The notes: generated by a model not told the origin, from the letters alone. DNA of 64,000 bases from Bacteroidota bacterium (GCA_030706145.1 JAUZPB010000013.1:1-64000); one strand, 5' to 3'; positions 43,754 to 53,612 are shown, numbered from the stretch's first letter. Program-made: numbers and translations.

Positions 43754-46410
43754 TGTTTTTTAATCCATTGTTTTTACAAGTAATTAATAGCCCGGAGTCA
43801 TTAAGTACAGCAAAATCTCAAAAGCTTAATGGATCTTCTTACCTGTTTTCAGATATTATTAAGGTATGTCTGGATAAAAATGACACGGAAGGCCTAAATA
43901 TGGTTGGTAGTTCTGCTCTTAGCAGCTCAACTAGTAACTTTGCCTCCGGCATGAATAACATCGATCTGGTAGGCAACAGTAAAGATGTTGAACAAATAGA
44001 TTCGGCAGAGATGACATTATTTAAGCTTTTGGGGCAAATATTTCCTCAGAAATTTGACTTGGGTGCATCTAAAATTTCTGGCACTAGTTTACAGAATATG
44101 GGAAACACTTCAACTACAAATTCTGGCGATCTTTCAAATTCGATGCTTCTTAATGAAAATGAAGTCACAGCTTTGATCTCTAGACTTCTTAGTAATAATT
44201 TTAACGGGAAAATTAACATACTCTCAGAGAAAACCGATTCCAATAATTCTAGTTCTGATGAAGTAAAAAAACTCGATGCAAGTAGCCTTACTTCAAATGA
44301 TCTATTAGATCTCCTTAAAGAAGGAAAGACAATTTCTCTGGAAAGTGAAACTGATAGGGATAACCCAGGTTTGTTGATTTCTCTTGTCGAAGTTAATAAA
44401 GCTGCAGGTCTTAATAACCCTTTTCTTACACCTACTCTTGCTGGTGCTAACAGTATTATTGATGAAACTAAATCATATAGTGATGGCAACTCTACTGTTG
44501 CAGCAACTAGCAACAAAGCAGGAATAATTCAGGGAAATACTACATCTGGTAATAATTCTATAGATCAACTCTCTGGAATAAATCCGGCAGTCAGCAATAA
44601 TAAACAACCACAGTATCAGATTGAATTATCTTTTGTTAATAACCAGGAAAGTAATAGTGCTCCTAGTGTTTTCAATATGTTTTCTGAATCTACTAGTACT
44701 ACTGAACTTCAGGATGTGATAAACAGTAAGAGTATTAAATTACCCGATGGATCAAGCCTGAACTTTAATAAAACGGTAAATGGAAATGCCATATTTCAGA
44801 AAAACGCGGGAATGAGTTCAGACACCGGCGCTCAGAATGCTAATGGTCTAAATCTTAGCCAAAATGTGAACCCCGAGCAAGGGTCCGATAGTGTTTTGAC
44901 AAAGAATATAAATACTCAGAGTGTTGCGGCAAATACTTCTGAACCTGTACCCTTGGCTGAATCTTCATCAATAAAAGCTGATGCTGATAAAATTAATAAT
45001 AACAATACTAAGACAGCTATCCCAAACCTTGCAAATACTGGAAGTGAGAAGGGGGCTATTGATTTGACTTACGTAAAGACGGGTAGTAGTCAGCAGCAAA
45101 GCAAAGTAGAAATTTTTGGTAATAATTCAAATCTGAATACTGAACAAAGCTCATCGTCTACAACTGCAAATGCTGCAGAAAATAACTCATCTACAAATGC
45201 TTCAATTACTGGTGAGAAAATCGATGAACCCTTGACTGCAAATGTCTTAAGCAGTAGTGGTGAGACATCAGATAATAGTGAGATTAAAGCTTCTGCAGAT
45301 CCTTTAACAGAAAATGAACAGGAAGTTCCTTTAACTAGTAAAGAAATACCTGCTAGTGAGAAAACTATAATAGAGACAAGTGTAGACAAAAATATTACTA
45401 AAAATAATATCGATATAAACAATCTACAGAATAAAAAGTCTAGAATAATAAAAGATATTAATCTATCTATCAGTTCTTCCAGAGCTCAGAAAGATGCTGC
45501 TGATAAAGAAGGTATTGTTGCTACAGATAAAGATGATACACTAGGCGCTAAAGGAAAAGGATTAAACATAAATAATTTATCTGAGCCTGCAAGTAAAGGC
45601 ATATCAAATAATTCAACCAAGTTAGCTGGAAAAGACGTAGATACTTCAGAGGACAAATCTAAAACTATTGCAGAGAAGCCAGCAGATCAGAAGAGTATTG
45701 TTAAGGAGACTGCCCAACAGAAAGGGCCTTCAGAACAGCAGAATATTAAACAGGATTCTAAATCCGAACAGGAATCCATCTCTTTGAATTCGGAAAAGAA
45801 CGATTCAATGAAGGAAGGAAATGACTTAGGTGATAAAGCCAAAAATAATATGCAGCAAGAGCAGCAACAGACTGCTTCTTCTGATAAACAGGATTTCAAA
45901 GTAAAATTTCAGGAAAGCCACATTAACAGTAATGAGCAAATCAAATTATCAGGTAATGAAGTTAAAGGAAAAACAATAGCTGAAAATGTTGTCAATAATA
46001 CACCTGTAAAAACTGTTAAAGCAGCAGAGGTAATGAAGGAGATATCCGGATTTATTCAAAAGAATGATAGTCATAGTATTACACTCAAAATTGACCCTGA
46101 AAGTCTTGGATCTGTTAAAATTGCTTTAGATGTGGTCGATAAGATTGTACATGCCAACATTGAAGTCGAGAATGAAGCCGCAAAAAAAATGGTTGAGAAC
46201 AATCTTAACCAACTATATAATTCGCTAAATCAAAATGGCGTTCAGTTCAGTTCAATAAATATATCACTTGCAAATCATGAGCAAAAACAACAGAAAAGTT
46301 TTAATCCAAAACGTAAAATGTTTCAATCAGAGCAGGATGGGGATTATGATGATAAAAGCGTAAGTGATGGAAGAAAAATGGGCTATAATACCTATGAATA
46401 TTTAATATAG
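43753..46410 (+). CDS. fliK: Flagellar hook-length control protein FliK
   Basis: An 885-residue protein, long for FliK (usually 400-650). Residues 1 to about 750 are low-complexity, rich in Ser, Asn, Lys, Thr and Asp, with no repeats I can define. The conserved C-terminal Flg_hook domain is at about 765-845: NDSHSITLKIDPESLGSVKI and ENEAAKKMVENNLNQLYNSL. FliK acts as a molecular ruler that switches export from hook to filament subunits, so the long linker might correspond to a long hook. It overlaps the upstream gene by one base. Confidence 0.9.
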   Translation: MFFNPLFLQVINSPESLSTAKSQKLNGSSYLFSDIIKVCLDKNDTEGLNMVGSSALSSSTSNFASGMNNIDLVGNSKDVEQIDSAEMTLFKLLGQIFPQKFDLGASKISGTSLQNMGNTSTTNSGDLSNSMLLNENEVTALISRLLSNNFNGKINILSEKTDSNNSSSDEVKKLDASSLTSNDLLDLLKEGKTISLESETDRDNPGLLISLVEVNKAAGLNNPFLTPTLAGANSIIDETKSYSDGNSTVAATSNKAGIIQGNTTSGNNSIDQLSGINPAVSNNKQPQYQIELSFVNNQESNSAPSVFNMFSESTSTTELQDVINSKSIKLPDGSSLNFNKTVNGNAIFQKNAGMSSDTGAQNANGLNLSQNVNPEQGSDSVLTKNINTQSVAANTSEPVPLAESSSIKADADKINNNNTKTAIPNLANTGSEKGAIDLTYVKTGSSQQQSKVEIFGNNSNLNTEQSSSSTTANAAENNSSTNASITGEKIDEPLTANVLSSSGETSDNSEIKASADPLTENEQEVPLTSKEIPASEKTIIETSVDKNITKNNIDINNLQNKKSRIIKDINLSISSSRAQKDAADKEGIVATDKDDTLGAKGKGLNINNLSEPASKGISNNSTKLAGKDVDTSEDKSKTIAEKPADQKSIVKETAQQKGPSEQQNIKQDSKSEQESISLNSEKNDSMKEGNDLGDKAKNNMQQEQQQTASSDKQDFKVKFQESHINSNEQIKLSGNEVKGKTIAENVVNNTPVKTVKAAEVMKEISGFIQKNDSHSITLKIDPESLGSVKIALDVVDKIVHANIEVENEAAKKMVENNLNQLYNSLNQNGVQFSSINISLANHEQKQQKSFNPKRKMFQSEQDGDYDDKSVSDGRKMGYNTYEYLI

Positions 46411-46420
46411 GAGAATAACA

Positions 46421-47104
46421 ATGGTAGATGGAGTAAGTAATACTACTAGTACAAAAACATCTAATACTGATTCAACAACGAGTAAAACTTCTTTGGGAAA
46501 AGATGATTTCCTGAAACTAATGATGGCTCAGCTAAAATATCAGGATCCGCTTAACCCAATGGATGGTACAGAGTATGCAACGCAGCTGGCTCAGTTTTCA
46601 TCTTTAGAGCAGCTGACTAATATGAACACATCTCTTAATAATAGTATAAACGCAAATTATTTGCTGGCTCAATCAGTCAACAATACAATGGCCGTTTCAC
46701 TCATTGGGAAAGAGATAAAGCTTAGTGGTTCAACAATTAACTATAATGGCGAATCAAATATTAACTTAGGATATACTCTGCCTTCAGATGCAAAAAATGT
46801 TACTGTTAATATTTATGATTCGAGTGGAAAACTTGTAAAATCTGTAGAAGAATCAAATACTTCAAGCGGAACCCATAAACTTTCTTGGGATTTTACCGAT
46901 AATAATGGTAATAAATTGAGCAAAGGTAGCTATAAATATGAAGTTAAAGCTACTGATTATAGCAATGGTTCACTGACAACAGAAATATTTAAGTTTGGTG
47001 TAATAAGCTCGGTAAAATATGAAGAAAGCGGAACAAAGATAATTGTCGGTAATTCTGCTTACAGCCTTTCAGATGTTGCCGAGGTATTCTCAGGGACAAA
47101 TTAA
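46421..47104 (+). CDS. flgD: Flagellar hook capping protein FlgD
   Basis: A 227-residue hook scaffold. The N-terminal motif SLGKDDFLKLMMAQLKYQDPLNPMDGTEYATQLAQFSSLEQLTNM (about 24-68) is diagnostic. The C-terminal part folds as the FlgD FnIII/tudor hybrid (VNIYDSSGKLVKSVEESNTSSGTHKLSWDF). It caps the growing hook and is shed later. Start preceded by AGGAG. Confidence 0.95.
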   Translation: MVDGVSNTTSTKTSNTDSTTSKTSLGKDDFLKLMMAQLKYQDPLNPMDGTEYATQLAQFSSLEQLTNMNTSLNNSINANYLLAQSVNNTMAVSLIGKEIKLSGSTINYNGESNINLGYTLPSDAKNVTVNIYDSSGKLVKSVEESNTSSGTHKLSWDFTDNNGNKLSKGSYKYEVKATDYSNGSLTTEIFKFGVISSVKYEESGTKIIVGNSAYSLSDVAEVFSGTN

Positions 47105-47116
47105 CGGAGGAAAATA

Positions 47117-47494
47117 ATGGCGGAAATTAACGGTGTAAGGGTTCCTTTTATACCGATAGTTTCTAATGATGAGGTTCAAAAAAGCAGGGTTAAGACTGGA
47201 CCCAGTGGTTTTGATTCGATCTTTAAGGAAGAACTTGATAAAGTTAAGTTCTCCAGTCATGCAACTAAAAGACTTGAAGCCAGAAACATTCATCTGACAG
47301 AAACTGAACTTGGAAAATTGCAAAATGCAGTTGAAAGGGCAGAACAAAAAGGAGCTAAAGATTCTCTTGTTATGATGGATAAAACAGCATTTATTGTAAA
47401 CGTTCCTAATAAAACTGTAGTAACTGCAATGCAGGTAGAAGAAGGTAGTGAAAATATATTTACAAACATAGATAGTGTAGTCTTTACATTATAA
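47117..47494 (+). CDS. Flagellar operon protein, TIGR02530 family
   Basis: A 125-residue protein with the family pattern of the conserved flagellar operon protein found between flgD and flgE in many bacteria: FSSHATKRLEARNIHLTETELGKLQNAVERAEQKGAKDSLVMMDKTAFIVNVPNKTVVTAM. The function is not settled; its fixed place beside the hook genes suggests a hook-assembly role. Start preceded by GGAGG, 12 bp after flgD. Confidence 0.85.
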   Translation: MAEINGVRVPFIPIVSNDEVQKSRVKTGPSGFDSIFKEELDKVKFSSHATKRLEARNIHLTETELGKLQNAVERAEQKGAKDSLVMMDKTAFIVNVPNKTVVTAMQVEEGSENIFTNIDSVVFTL

Positions 47495-47523
47495 GAAATT
47501 AAAAATATTAATAAACAATAAAC

Positions 47524-47579
47524 AGAGCGGGACCTATAAGGGCGCTCTCAAGATTCGGCTGACTGACTGATGCTGAATC
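47524..47579 (+). promoter_or_regulatory. Two-hairpin leader before flgE
   Basis: AGAGCG (47524-47529) pairs with CGCTCT (47543-47548). GATTCGGC (47552-47559) pairs with GCTGAATC (47572-47579) including one G-U pair, and its 12-nt loop holds TGACTGACTGA. The strong AGGAGG site and flgE start follow within 22 nt. It is the only long spacer (107 bp) within the operon, which suggests local control of hook synthesis or mRNA processing. It does not match c-di-GMP riboswitch consensus. Confidence 0.5.
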
Positions 47580-47601
47580 AGAAAACCTTAGGAGGCAAAT
47601 T

Positions 47602-49218
47602 ATGTCACTTATTAATTCTCTTTTTGCTGGCGTATCAGGTTTACGTAATCACCAATCAATGATGGACGTTATCGGTAATAATATCGCAAACGTCAATTCC
47701 ATAGGCTTTAAAGGCTCACGTGTTACTTTCGCAGATACCTTCAATACTTTTGTTAAAGCTGGTACAAATCCAACTGATACTAGTGGCGGTACAAATACTT
47801 TCCAGATTGGCTTGGGTTCAAAAATTAATTCAATCGACAGAAACTGGTCACAAGGAACTTTCGATAGAACTGGTGTAGTAACTGACCTGGCATTGCAGGG
47901 GAATGGAATGTTTGTGCTTAAAAGCCAGGGCGTAAATTATTATTCAAGAGCTGGCGCATTTACTTTTGATGCAAATGGTAATCTTGTAGATCCACAAAAT
48001 GGTGCTATTGTCCAGGGAAAAATGGCAAATAATGGTGTGCTTCCTTCAGGTAATTCATTGACCGATATAAAAGTTGATAATAACCTTCGACTTCCGGCTA
48101 TTCAAACCTCTGAAACTAATTGGACTGGAAACCTTAATAGTAACGCTAATTTAACCAGAAGTGAAAATGTTATTCAGTCTGGTGATGTTGGCAGCAGCTT
48201 TCCAAAATCATTTACTACAACTGTTTATGATGAAAGCGGAACTGCCTTTAATTTAATTACAAATTATACAAGTGCTACTGCCTTTACTGTAGATGTTCAG
48301 GATTCTAAGGGCGTTTCACAGTATTCTGGAGCGCTTCCTTCCTATACGCTTGGTTACGATGCTAATAACAAAGTTAATTCTGTTACAGGTACTGGTGCTA
48401 CTGGAACTGATATCGCTGTAAAACCTGATAACTCTTCTGTTCACTTTAACCTTCACATGGGCAGTGTCACAAATACTGGTAGTACATCTGCAACTATAGT
48501 TAGTTCTGCTGATAACAATAGACAGCCAAATGTTGTCTCTGGCTCTGTTACTATATTTGACTCTCTAGGAAATTCTCATACTCTTACTCTTAAGTTTACA
48601 AAGCTAGCTGATAATACTTGGAACTGGGATGCTTCTATCCCTTCTGCTGATGGAACTTTAGCTCCTATTGCAAATCATACTCTTTCATTTAATTCAGATG
48701 GATCTTTGGTCGCACAAAATCCTCCTGTACTTAATTTTACACCGACTGGTGGTGCTAAACCACAAAGCTTTACACTGGATTTTGGCTCTGGTGTAACAGG
48801 AATAACACAGACCTCTGGAAATTCATCGATTTCTTTATTAAGCCAGGATGGTGCTGCTGCTGCAACTTTGTCTAACCTTAATATTGATCAGTATGGAAAC
48901 GTAGTTGGCGTTTTCTCTAATGGAAAAACTCAGACTCTTGCTCAAGTTATGGTTGCTACATTTAAGAACCGTGAGGGCCTTGTAAGCATTGGTGATAATA
49001 TGTATAACATCTCTGCTAACTCTGGCGATCCTTTTATCGGCGCTTTAGGTTCAGAAACTGGAACAACTTTGCAGTCTGGAGCTCTTGAACAATCTAATGT
49101 CGACCTATCAGAAGAGTTTACAAAAATGATCGTTTCACAAAGAGGCTTTCAGGCAAATGCTAGAGTAGTTACTACAGCTGACAATCTTTTGCAGGAAATT
49201 ACTAACCTGGTTAGATAA
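47602..49218 (+). CDS. flgE: Flagellar hook protein FlgE
   Basis: A 538-residue hook subunit. N-terminal SLFAGVSGLRNHQSMMDVIGNNIANVNSIGFKGSRVTFAD and C-terminal SGALEQSNVDLSEEFTKMIVSQRGFQANARVVTTADNLLQEITNLVR are the paired rod/hook motifs. The Ser/Thr/Asn-rich centre forms the outer hook domains. Last gene of the operon as far as visible; a strong terminator follows. Confidence 0.96.
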   Translation: MSLINSLFAGVSGLRNHQSMMDVIGNNIANVNSIGFKGSRVTFADTFNTFVKAGTNPTDTSGGTNTFQIGLGSKINSIDRNWSQGTFDRTGVVTDLALQGNGMFVLKSQGVNYYSRAGAFTFDANGNLVDPQNGAIVQGKMANNGVLPSGNSLTDIKVDNNLRLPAIQTSETNWTGNLNSNANLTRSENVIQSGDVGSSFPKSFTTTVYDESGTAFNLITNYTSATAFTVDVQDSKGVSQYSGALPSYTLGYDANNKVNSVTGTGATGTDIAVKPDNSSVHFNLHMGSVTNTGSTSATIVSSADNNRQPNVVSGSVTIFDSLGNSHTLTLKFTKLADNTWNWDASIPSADGTLAPIANHTLSFNSDGSLVAQNPPVLNFTPTGGAKPQSFTLDFGSGVTGITQTSGNSSISLLSQDGAAAATLSNLNIDQYGNVVGVFSNGKTQTLAQVMVATFKNREGLVSIGDNMYNISANSGDPFIGALGSETGTTLQSGALEQSNVDLSEEFTKMIVSQRGFQANARVVTTADNLLQEITNLVR

Positions 49219-49234
49219 AATGGCTAGGTAAAAT
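49209..49234. repeat. Imperfect tandem 13-bp duplication across the flgE stop
   Basis: GGTTAGATAAAAT (49209-49221) followed by GGCTAGGTAAAAT (49222-49234), two mismatches; the first unit includes the flgE stop codon. Confidence 0.5.
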
Positions 49235-49270
49235 AGGTGATAAATAAATTAAAATAGTAATTGAAAGAAC

Positions 49271-49309
49271 AACAGGGACAAGGATATTCTTTGTCCCTGT
49301 TCATTTTTT
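49271..49309. terminator. Intrinsic terminator between flgE and the acetyltransferase gene
   Basis: AACAGGGACAA (49271-49281) pairs perfectly with TTGTCCCTGTT (49291-49301), 9-nt loop, then six Ts (49304-49309). It can serve both convergent genes. Confidence 0.92.
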
Positions 49310-49817
49310 ATTGCTTTGCTAAATCTTCTAGTGCCTTACCTCTTAATCTGAAAATTGTCCAATCTTCAAGTGGTTTTGCCCCTAAGCTCTTGTAAAATTT
49401 TATTGCAGGTTCATTCCAGTCAAGTACCGACCATTCAAATCTGCCGCATTTCTTATCTATAGCTATTTTTGCTAATTTTTTTAAGAGGGCCTTCCCGATT
49501 CCTTTCCCTCTTAAGTGCGGTTTTACAAATAAATCTTCAAGGTACACACCTGGCTTTCCCACAAATGTGGAAAAATTTAAAAAGTAAATTGCCATTGCTG
49601 CAGGCTCATCATTATAATATGCAATGATCGCTTCAGCTGCTGGATGCTCTCCAAAGAGCGATTCACTTAAAATATCTTCTGTCGCTGTAACTTCATCTGA
49701 GAGTCTTTCGTATTCAGCTAATTCCTTAATTAAGGTCAATAAAATTGGCACTTCTGCCTTTGTCGCTGACCTTAAAACTAGCTTGTTATTACTACCAGAA
49801 ACATGATCTTCTGCCAA
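49308..49817 (-). CDS. GNAT-family N-acetyltransferase
   Basis: A 169-residue acetyltransferase. The N-terminal block RSATKAEVPILLTLIKELAEYERLSDEV and the middle GVYLEDLFVKPHLRGKGIGKALL with the acetyl-CoA loop (RGKGIG) match the diamine (spermidine/thialysine) acetyltransferase-like subgroup, as does the C-terminal WNEPAIKFYKSLGAKPLEDW. The substrate is probably a small amine, but not certain. Last gene of a three-gene minus-strand group. Confidence 0.87.
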   Translation of the reverse strand: MAEDHVSGSNNKLVLRSATKAEVPILLTLIKELAEYERLSDEVTATEDILSESLFGEHPAAEAIIAYYNDEPAAMAIYFLNFSTFVGKPGVYLEDLFVKPHLRGKGIGKALLKKLAKIAIDKKCGRFEWSVLDWNEPAIKFYKSLGAKPLEDWTIFRLRGKALEDLAKQ

Positions 49818-49850
49818 TGTGTTTTCTCCAAATTAAGTGTAAAATATTTC

Positions 49851-51134
49851 TTAGAGCTTAACTTTTAGGCTTATGATGACTATTAGTTTATTGTTAATAT
49901 CCTTTGTAAAGAATAGATAATACTGACCACCGTCTTTAAGCTTAAGATTTTTCCTTATTATTTCTGGAGCATCCGGAAAATCTCTTCTTGCAATGTTAGC
50001 TTTATCAATTGATAGACTATTCAGATATTCTTTTAAGGTCTGCTTTTTATATGGCATTACCTTTACTATCTGAAAAATTCTCCCTGGAAAATCAGTTATT
50101 AGTTCATCCGATGTTAAATAATCAACATTTGCATTTATAAATAATAGTGGGCGCTCTCTAAGAAGGGTTTCAGTTAAACGCGATTTGATTATTGCAGCAT
50201 CGGGCTCATAAAAATATTTCTGTGGTACCTTTGCAACTGCGTTCCTTTGAACTCTTTTGGGGCTATAGGGGAGTGAGTATTGCTTTGTTTCTCCTGAATT
50301 ACTATTTATTAGTACTGCACGCACAATTAGCTTAGCATCTTTATCATGAGAATCATCATCTATCTGATCATTTATCATGACATCATTTGCTGCTAGTTCA
50401 TCTATTCCTTTATTACTTATCAAAAGGAGTATTTCCTTGCATTCATTATCTACACTAACAACAATAAATTCTTTTAGAAACTTAATTTGCTTTCTTACTT
50501 CTTCTAACTCTAGTGCAGGGGATGCTTTTATAAGAATGTTTTCGGCCTTTTTTAAGAGTATATCTATATTACTTATTATATCTGGAGAACAATTCTGCAG
50601 GCCTACAAGTCTTTTGCTCCCATCACGCCTGGATGGATCTGCATAAATCCAGCTAAAATATTTGTCCGAAAAGGATGATAAAATACATACTGAATCACCA
50701 CATATGACCTTAATATTTGAAATTCCCAGATGTTTTATATTGTACTCAAAAAGCTTCACCCTTAGGGCATCTTGTTCACAGTATAAAAGCTGCTTGAAGT
50801 TTTGTGAGATGAAAATATCATCTATACCAAGTCCACCCGTGAGGTCTATAATTGATTCACCTTGCAAAAGGGAACTCTTGTATTTCGCTGCACTTTCACA
50901 TGAGGATTGTTCAAGAGCAACTCTTTCGAATAAAATTCCTCTCTTTGAAAGCAAAGGAATTTTATTTACTGCTTTTTTGTAACAGTAGATCTGTTCTGAA
51001 ATTGCGCGGATAGGCAGTGATTCTTTATAATATTTTAAGGAGATTTTTTCGGGATCATCTGTTAAATGATCTGCTAAAAAATCTAATGAGTCAGGTCTTA
51101 TTAGTTCTTCAAATTCTTCTTCACTCATATACAC
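49851..51134 (-). CDS. PG1098-like SAM-dependent methyltransferase
   Basis: A 427-residue protein with a central Rossmann methyltransferase domain: motif I IDLTGGLGIDDIFIS (about 95-110), the acidic turn YCEQD and the family-specific motif YADPSRRD (about 166-173). N-terminal helices and a C-terminal ferredoxin-like/THUMP-like part (about 300-427) match the PG1098 family of Bacteroidetes. It probably methylates RNA; the target is unknown. It lies 6 bp after the acyl-activating fusion gene and 33 bp before the acetyltransferase. Confidence 0.85.
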   Translation of the reverse strand: MYMSEEEFEELIRPDSLDFLADHLTDDPEKISLKYYKESLPIRAISEQIYCYKKAVNKIPLLSKRGILFERVALEQSSCESAAKYKSSLLQGESIIDLTGGLGIDDIFISQNFKQLLYCEQDALRVKLFEYNIKHLGISNIKVICGDSVCILSSFSDKYFSWIYADPSRRDGSKRLVGLQNCSPDIISNIDILLKKAENILIKASPALELEEVRKQIKFLKEFIVVSVDNECKEILLLISNKGIDELAANDVMINDQIDDDSHDKDAKLIVRAVLINSNSGETKQYSLPYSPKRVQRNAVAKVPQKYFYEPDAAIIKSRLTETLLRERPLLFINANVDYLTSDELITDFPGRIFQIVKVMPYKKQTLKEYLNSLSIDKANIARRDFPDAPEIIRKNLKLKDGGQYYLFFTKDINNKLIVIISLKVKL

Positions 51135-51140
51135 TTAATT

Positions 51141-53612
51141 TCAGGGATTTATTCCTTCAATTGGCATAAACTGGCTTATTATCTTTTCTTTTGCAAGCGT
51201 TGCAATTGAATCATAATCCATATCACCTGGATAAATTGGTTTCAGGAATTTTAATTTTATTTTACCTGGCTTTGGAAATTTACTCCCAATAGAAAATTTG
51301 TCGAATGCCCCATCTATTACTACGGGAACAACTGGAACGTTGAGCTCTTTACTAATTATTGCAAATGATTTCTTGAAGTTCATTATCTGCCCGTCTCTGC
51401 TTCTAGCCCCTTCAGGGAAAATAACCATGTTATTACCCTTTTTAAGTATTGTCGCAATTTTTTGAAGTGTTAGTTTGAGATCTTTATTTATGTTCAGGAT
51501 CAGGACATTACTATTTCTTGCAAAGAATTTTGCTATCCACGATTTTATATTTTTATCTTTTGCAAAAAAATAAGTGCGGTTTAGAGTCTTGTTCTTTAGC
51601 ACATTGGCAATTAAAAGTCCATCCATAAAACTTTGATGATTAGGGGCAATTATAACTGGCTCTTGTGGTATGTTTTCAAGTCCTTCATCTTCCAGACGTA
51701 TATAAAATTTGAAAAATGGCTTCGTAAGGAGTTTCAAAAACTTAAGCATATAATTGCTCTTGGGGATCTGAAAATCTATTTCTTCCTTAAGTACTTTCCC
51801 CCAGTGCATAACTCCTGTCTCAATTTTTGTCTTTTTTTCTTTTATATAGGCTGCAAGTTTGCGGACAGTTGAATGTGAAGACAGGTCTTCATTTGACATC
51901 GAAATCCCAAATGTCTTTTCTATCTGCACCTGAAGTTCAACTTTATCTAAAGAATCTAGTCCAAGATCAAGCTCAACATGTTCATCAGGTAAAATATCTT
52001 TCTTTACAATGGTTTGTAGATATTCCTCCAGAAACTTATATTCCTGGTCCTCGGGTATATCTACCGAAATCTTTTCTTTTACTTGCTTTTGAATTAACTG
52101 TGAAAGTGTATAGCGTTTTAACTTGCCAAGTCTCGTCTTTGGTAAGTCGCTATGGACAATCGTAAAATTAAATATTTTTTTATATGGGGCAGCTGAAAGA
52201 TTATATTTATCAATAACAGTCCACTTAATAGTCTCTTGTATATTAACTATTCCTTCTTTTTGTAGCTGCTGAAAATCTGGATAAATAATAGCAAAGAGCT
52301 GTCCATCCTTTTGGAATACTCCTATTTCTTTAATAATAGAATGCTCTTTTAATATTTTCCCCTCAATTTCTTCCGGATTGAGATTTTTCCCATTTGGCAA
52401 AACAATGATCTCTTTGCTTCGGCCTGTTATATATATATATCCTTCATCATCCTGGTATCCAAGATCCCCGGAATAGATCCAACCGTCTCTAAGTACCAAC
52501 TTCGTCTCTTCTGGGCGGTTATAATATCCTTTCATTACATTTCTTCCGGAGATAGCAAGCTCACCATCGACTATCTTTAATTTTACAGCACTAAATGGCT
52601 TCCCGACTGACCCAATTTTCACTTTCTCCGGTGGATTAAATGAGATCAATGGAGAGGTCTCAGTCATTCCATAACCTTCAAGTATCTTGAATCCCAGTGC
52701 CTTGAAATCTTTATTTATCTGCGGCTCAAGTCTTGCACCACCTGAAATCATGTATTTAATATGGCCGCCAAAAGTATCTTGCACTTTTTTGAAAACCTTT
52801 TTCCCGAAAACGTAGCTCTCAGTACTGCGGGATATTTTTAGCAGTATTTTAGCTATTGGATTTGCTTCAATTTTGCTTACTATTCCTCCATGAAATAGGT
52901 TATATAACCTTGGAACGCCAAGTAATATGGTAATCTTATGTTTTTGTAGCGTCTTTATGATCTCATCTGAGGAAATTTGATTCGGTATGATTACAGTTCC
53001 ACCAATGTAAAGGGGCATCAAAATTGTTCCCTGAAGTGGAAATGCATGGTGGAAAGGTAATATCGCAATTACTCTATCGTCAAAACCTATTATTCCAAGT
53101 CCCGTAATGCACTCAACATTTGAATATAGATTATCAAATGAAAGCATTACCCCTTTGGGACTCCCTGTAGTCCCGGATGTATAAATAATTACACCAATAT
53201 CATCTTTATCATTTACCTGTAGTTTGGCCTGGACTGAAGAAAGTTCTGTTGTCTTTATATCTTCAAAGACAATGATTTTAGGGCTATAATCCAAAGTCTC
53301 TAATGCTTTTTGCAGCACTGGAAGGTTGTTTTTTGAGGTAAATACACATGCAGGCTTGCAGTCATTAAAAATAAAATTAACTTCCTCGGCCGTAGATAAA
53401 AAATCGATCGGTACGTTAATTCCCCCAGAATTCCATGTGGCAAAGAAACTGAAGATCCATTCTGGCCTGTTTTCAGCAAAAAGCGCTACTCTTTGCCCCT
53501 GCGATATATTAAGCAGTGAGGAAAAACTTTGAATTTCTGATAAAAAATCGGCATATGAAAAGCTTTTATCATTATATATTATAGCTGTTTTATTAAAGTC
53601 CTGTGTAAACAT
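51141..53612 (-). CDS. AMP-binding/acyl carrier/acyltransferase fusion
   Basis: An 823-residue three-domain protein. Residues about 1-500: acyl-CoA/acyl-ACP synthetase with IIYTSGTTGSPKGVML (about 145-160), EGYGMTETSP and YSGDLGYQDDEGYIYITGRSKE. Residues about 525-600: acyl carrier domain with the phosphopantetheine site GLDSLDKVE (serine near 553). Residues about 630-820: PlsC-type 1-acylglycerol-phosphate acyltransferase with NHQSFMD (about 657) and FPEGARSRDG. It can be expected to activate a fatty acid, hold it on its own carrier and transfer it to a lysophospholipid at the membrane. E. coli Aas has acyltransferase and synthetase in the opposite order and no carrier. First gene of the minus-strand operon. 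Confidence 0.9.
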   Translation of the reverse strand: MFTQDFNKTAIIYNDKSFSYADFLSEIQSFSSLLNISQGQRVALFAENRPEWIFSFFATWNSGGINVPIDFLSTAEEVNFIFNDCKPACVFTSKNNLPVLQKALETLDYSPKIIVFEDIKTTELSSVQAKLQVNDKDDIGVIIYTSGTTGSPKGVMLSFDNLYSNVECITGLGIIGFDDRVIAILPFHHAFPLQGTILMPLYIGGTVIIPNQISSDEIIKTLQKHKITILLGVPRLYNLFHGGIVSKIEANPIAKILLKISRSTESYVFGKKVFKKVQDTFGGHIKYMISGGARLEPQINKDFKALGFKILEGYGMTETSPLISFNPPEKVKIGSVGKPFSAVKLKIVDGELAISGRNVMKGYYNRPEETKLVLRDGWIYSGDLGYQDDEGYIYITGRSKEIIVLPNGKNLNPEEIEGKILKEHSIIKEIGVFQKDGQLFAIIYPDFQQLQKEGIVNIQETIKWTVIDKYNLSAAPYKKIFNFTIVHSDLPKTRLGKLKRYTLSQLIQKQVKEKISVDIPEDQEYKFLEEYLQTIVKKDILPDEHVELDLGLDSLDKVELQVQIEKTFGISMSNEDLSSHSTVRKLAAYIKEKKTKIETGVMHWGKVLKEEIDFQIPKSNYMLKFLKLLTKPFFKFYIRLEDEGLENIPQEPVIIAPNHQSFMDGLLIANVLKNKTLNRTYFFAKDKNIKSWIAKFFARNSNVLILNINKDLKLTLQKIATILKKGNNMVIFPEGARSRDGQIMNFKKSFAIISKELNVPVVPVVIDGAFDKFSIGSKFPKPGKIKLKFLKPIYPGDMDYDSIATLAKEKIISQFMPIEGINP

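Noticed and set aside
43111-46000. Long minus-strand frames opposite the motE-like and fliK genes
   Set aside because: They mirror low-complexity Ser/Asn/Lys coding sequence on the plus strand and show no domain or start signal.
47495-47601. A c-di-GMP riboswitch before flgE
   Set aside because: The conserved GEMM-type core and tetraloop receptor are absent; only two simple hairpins are present.
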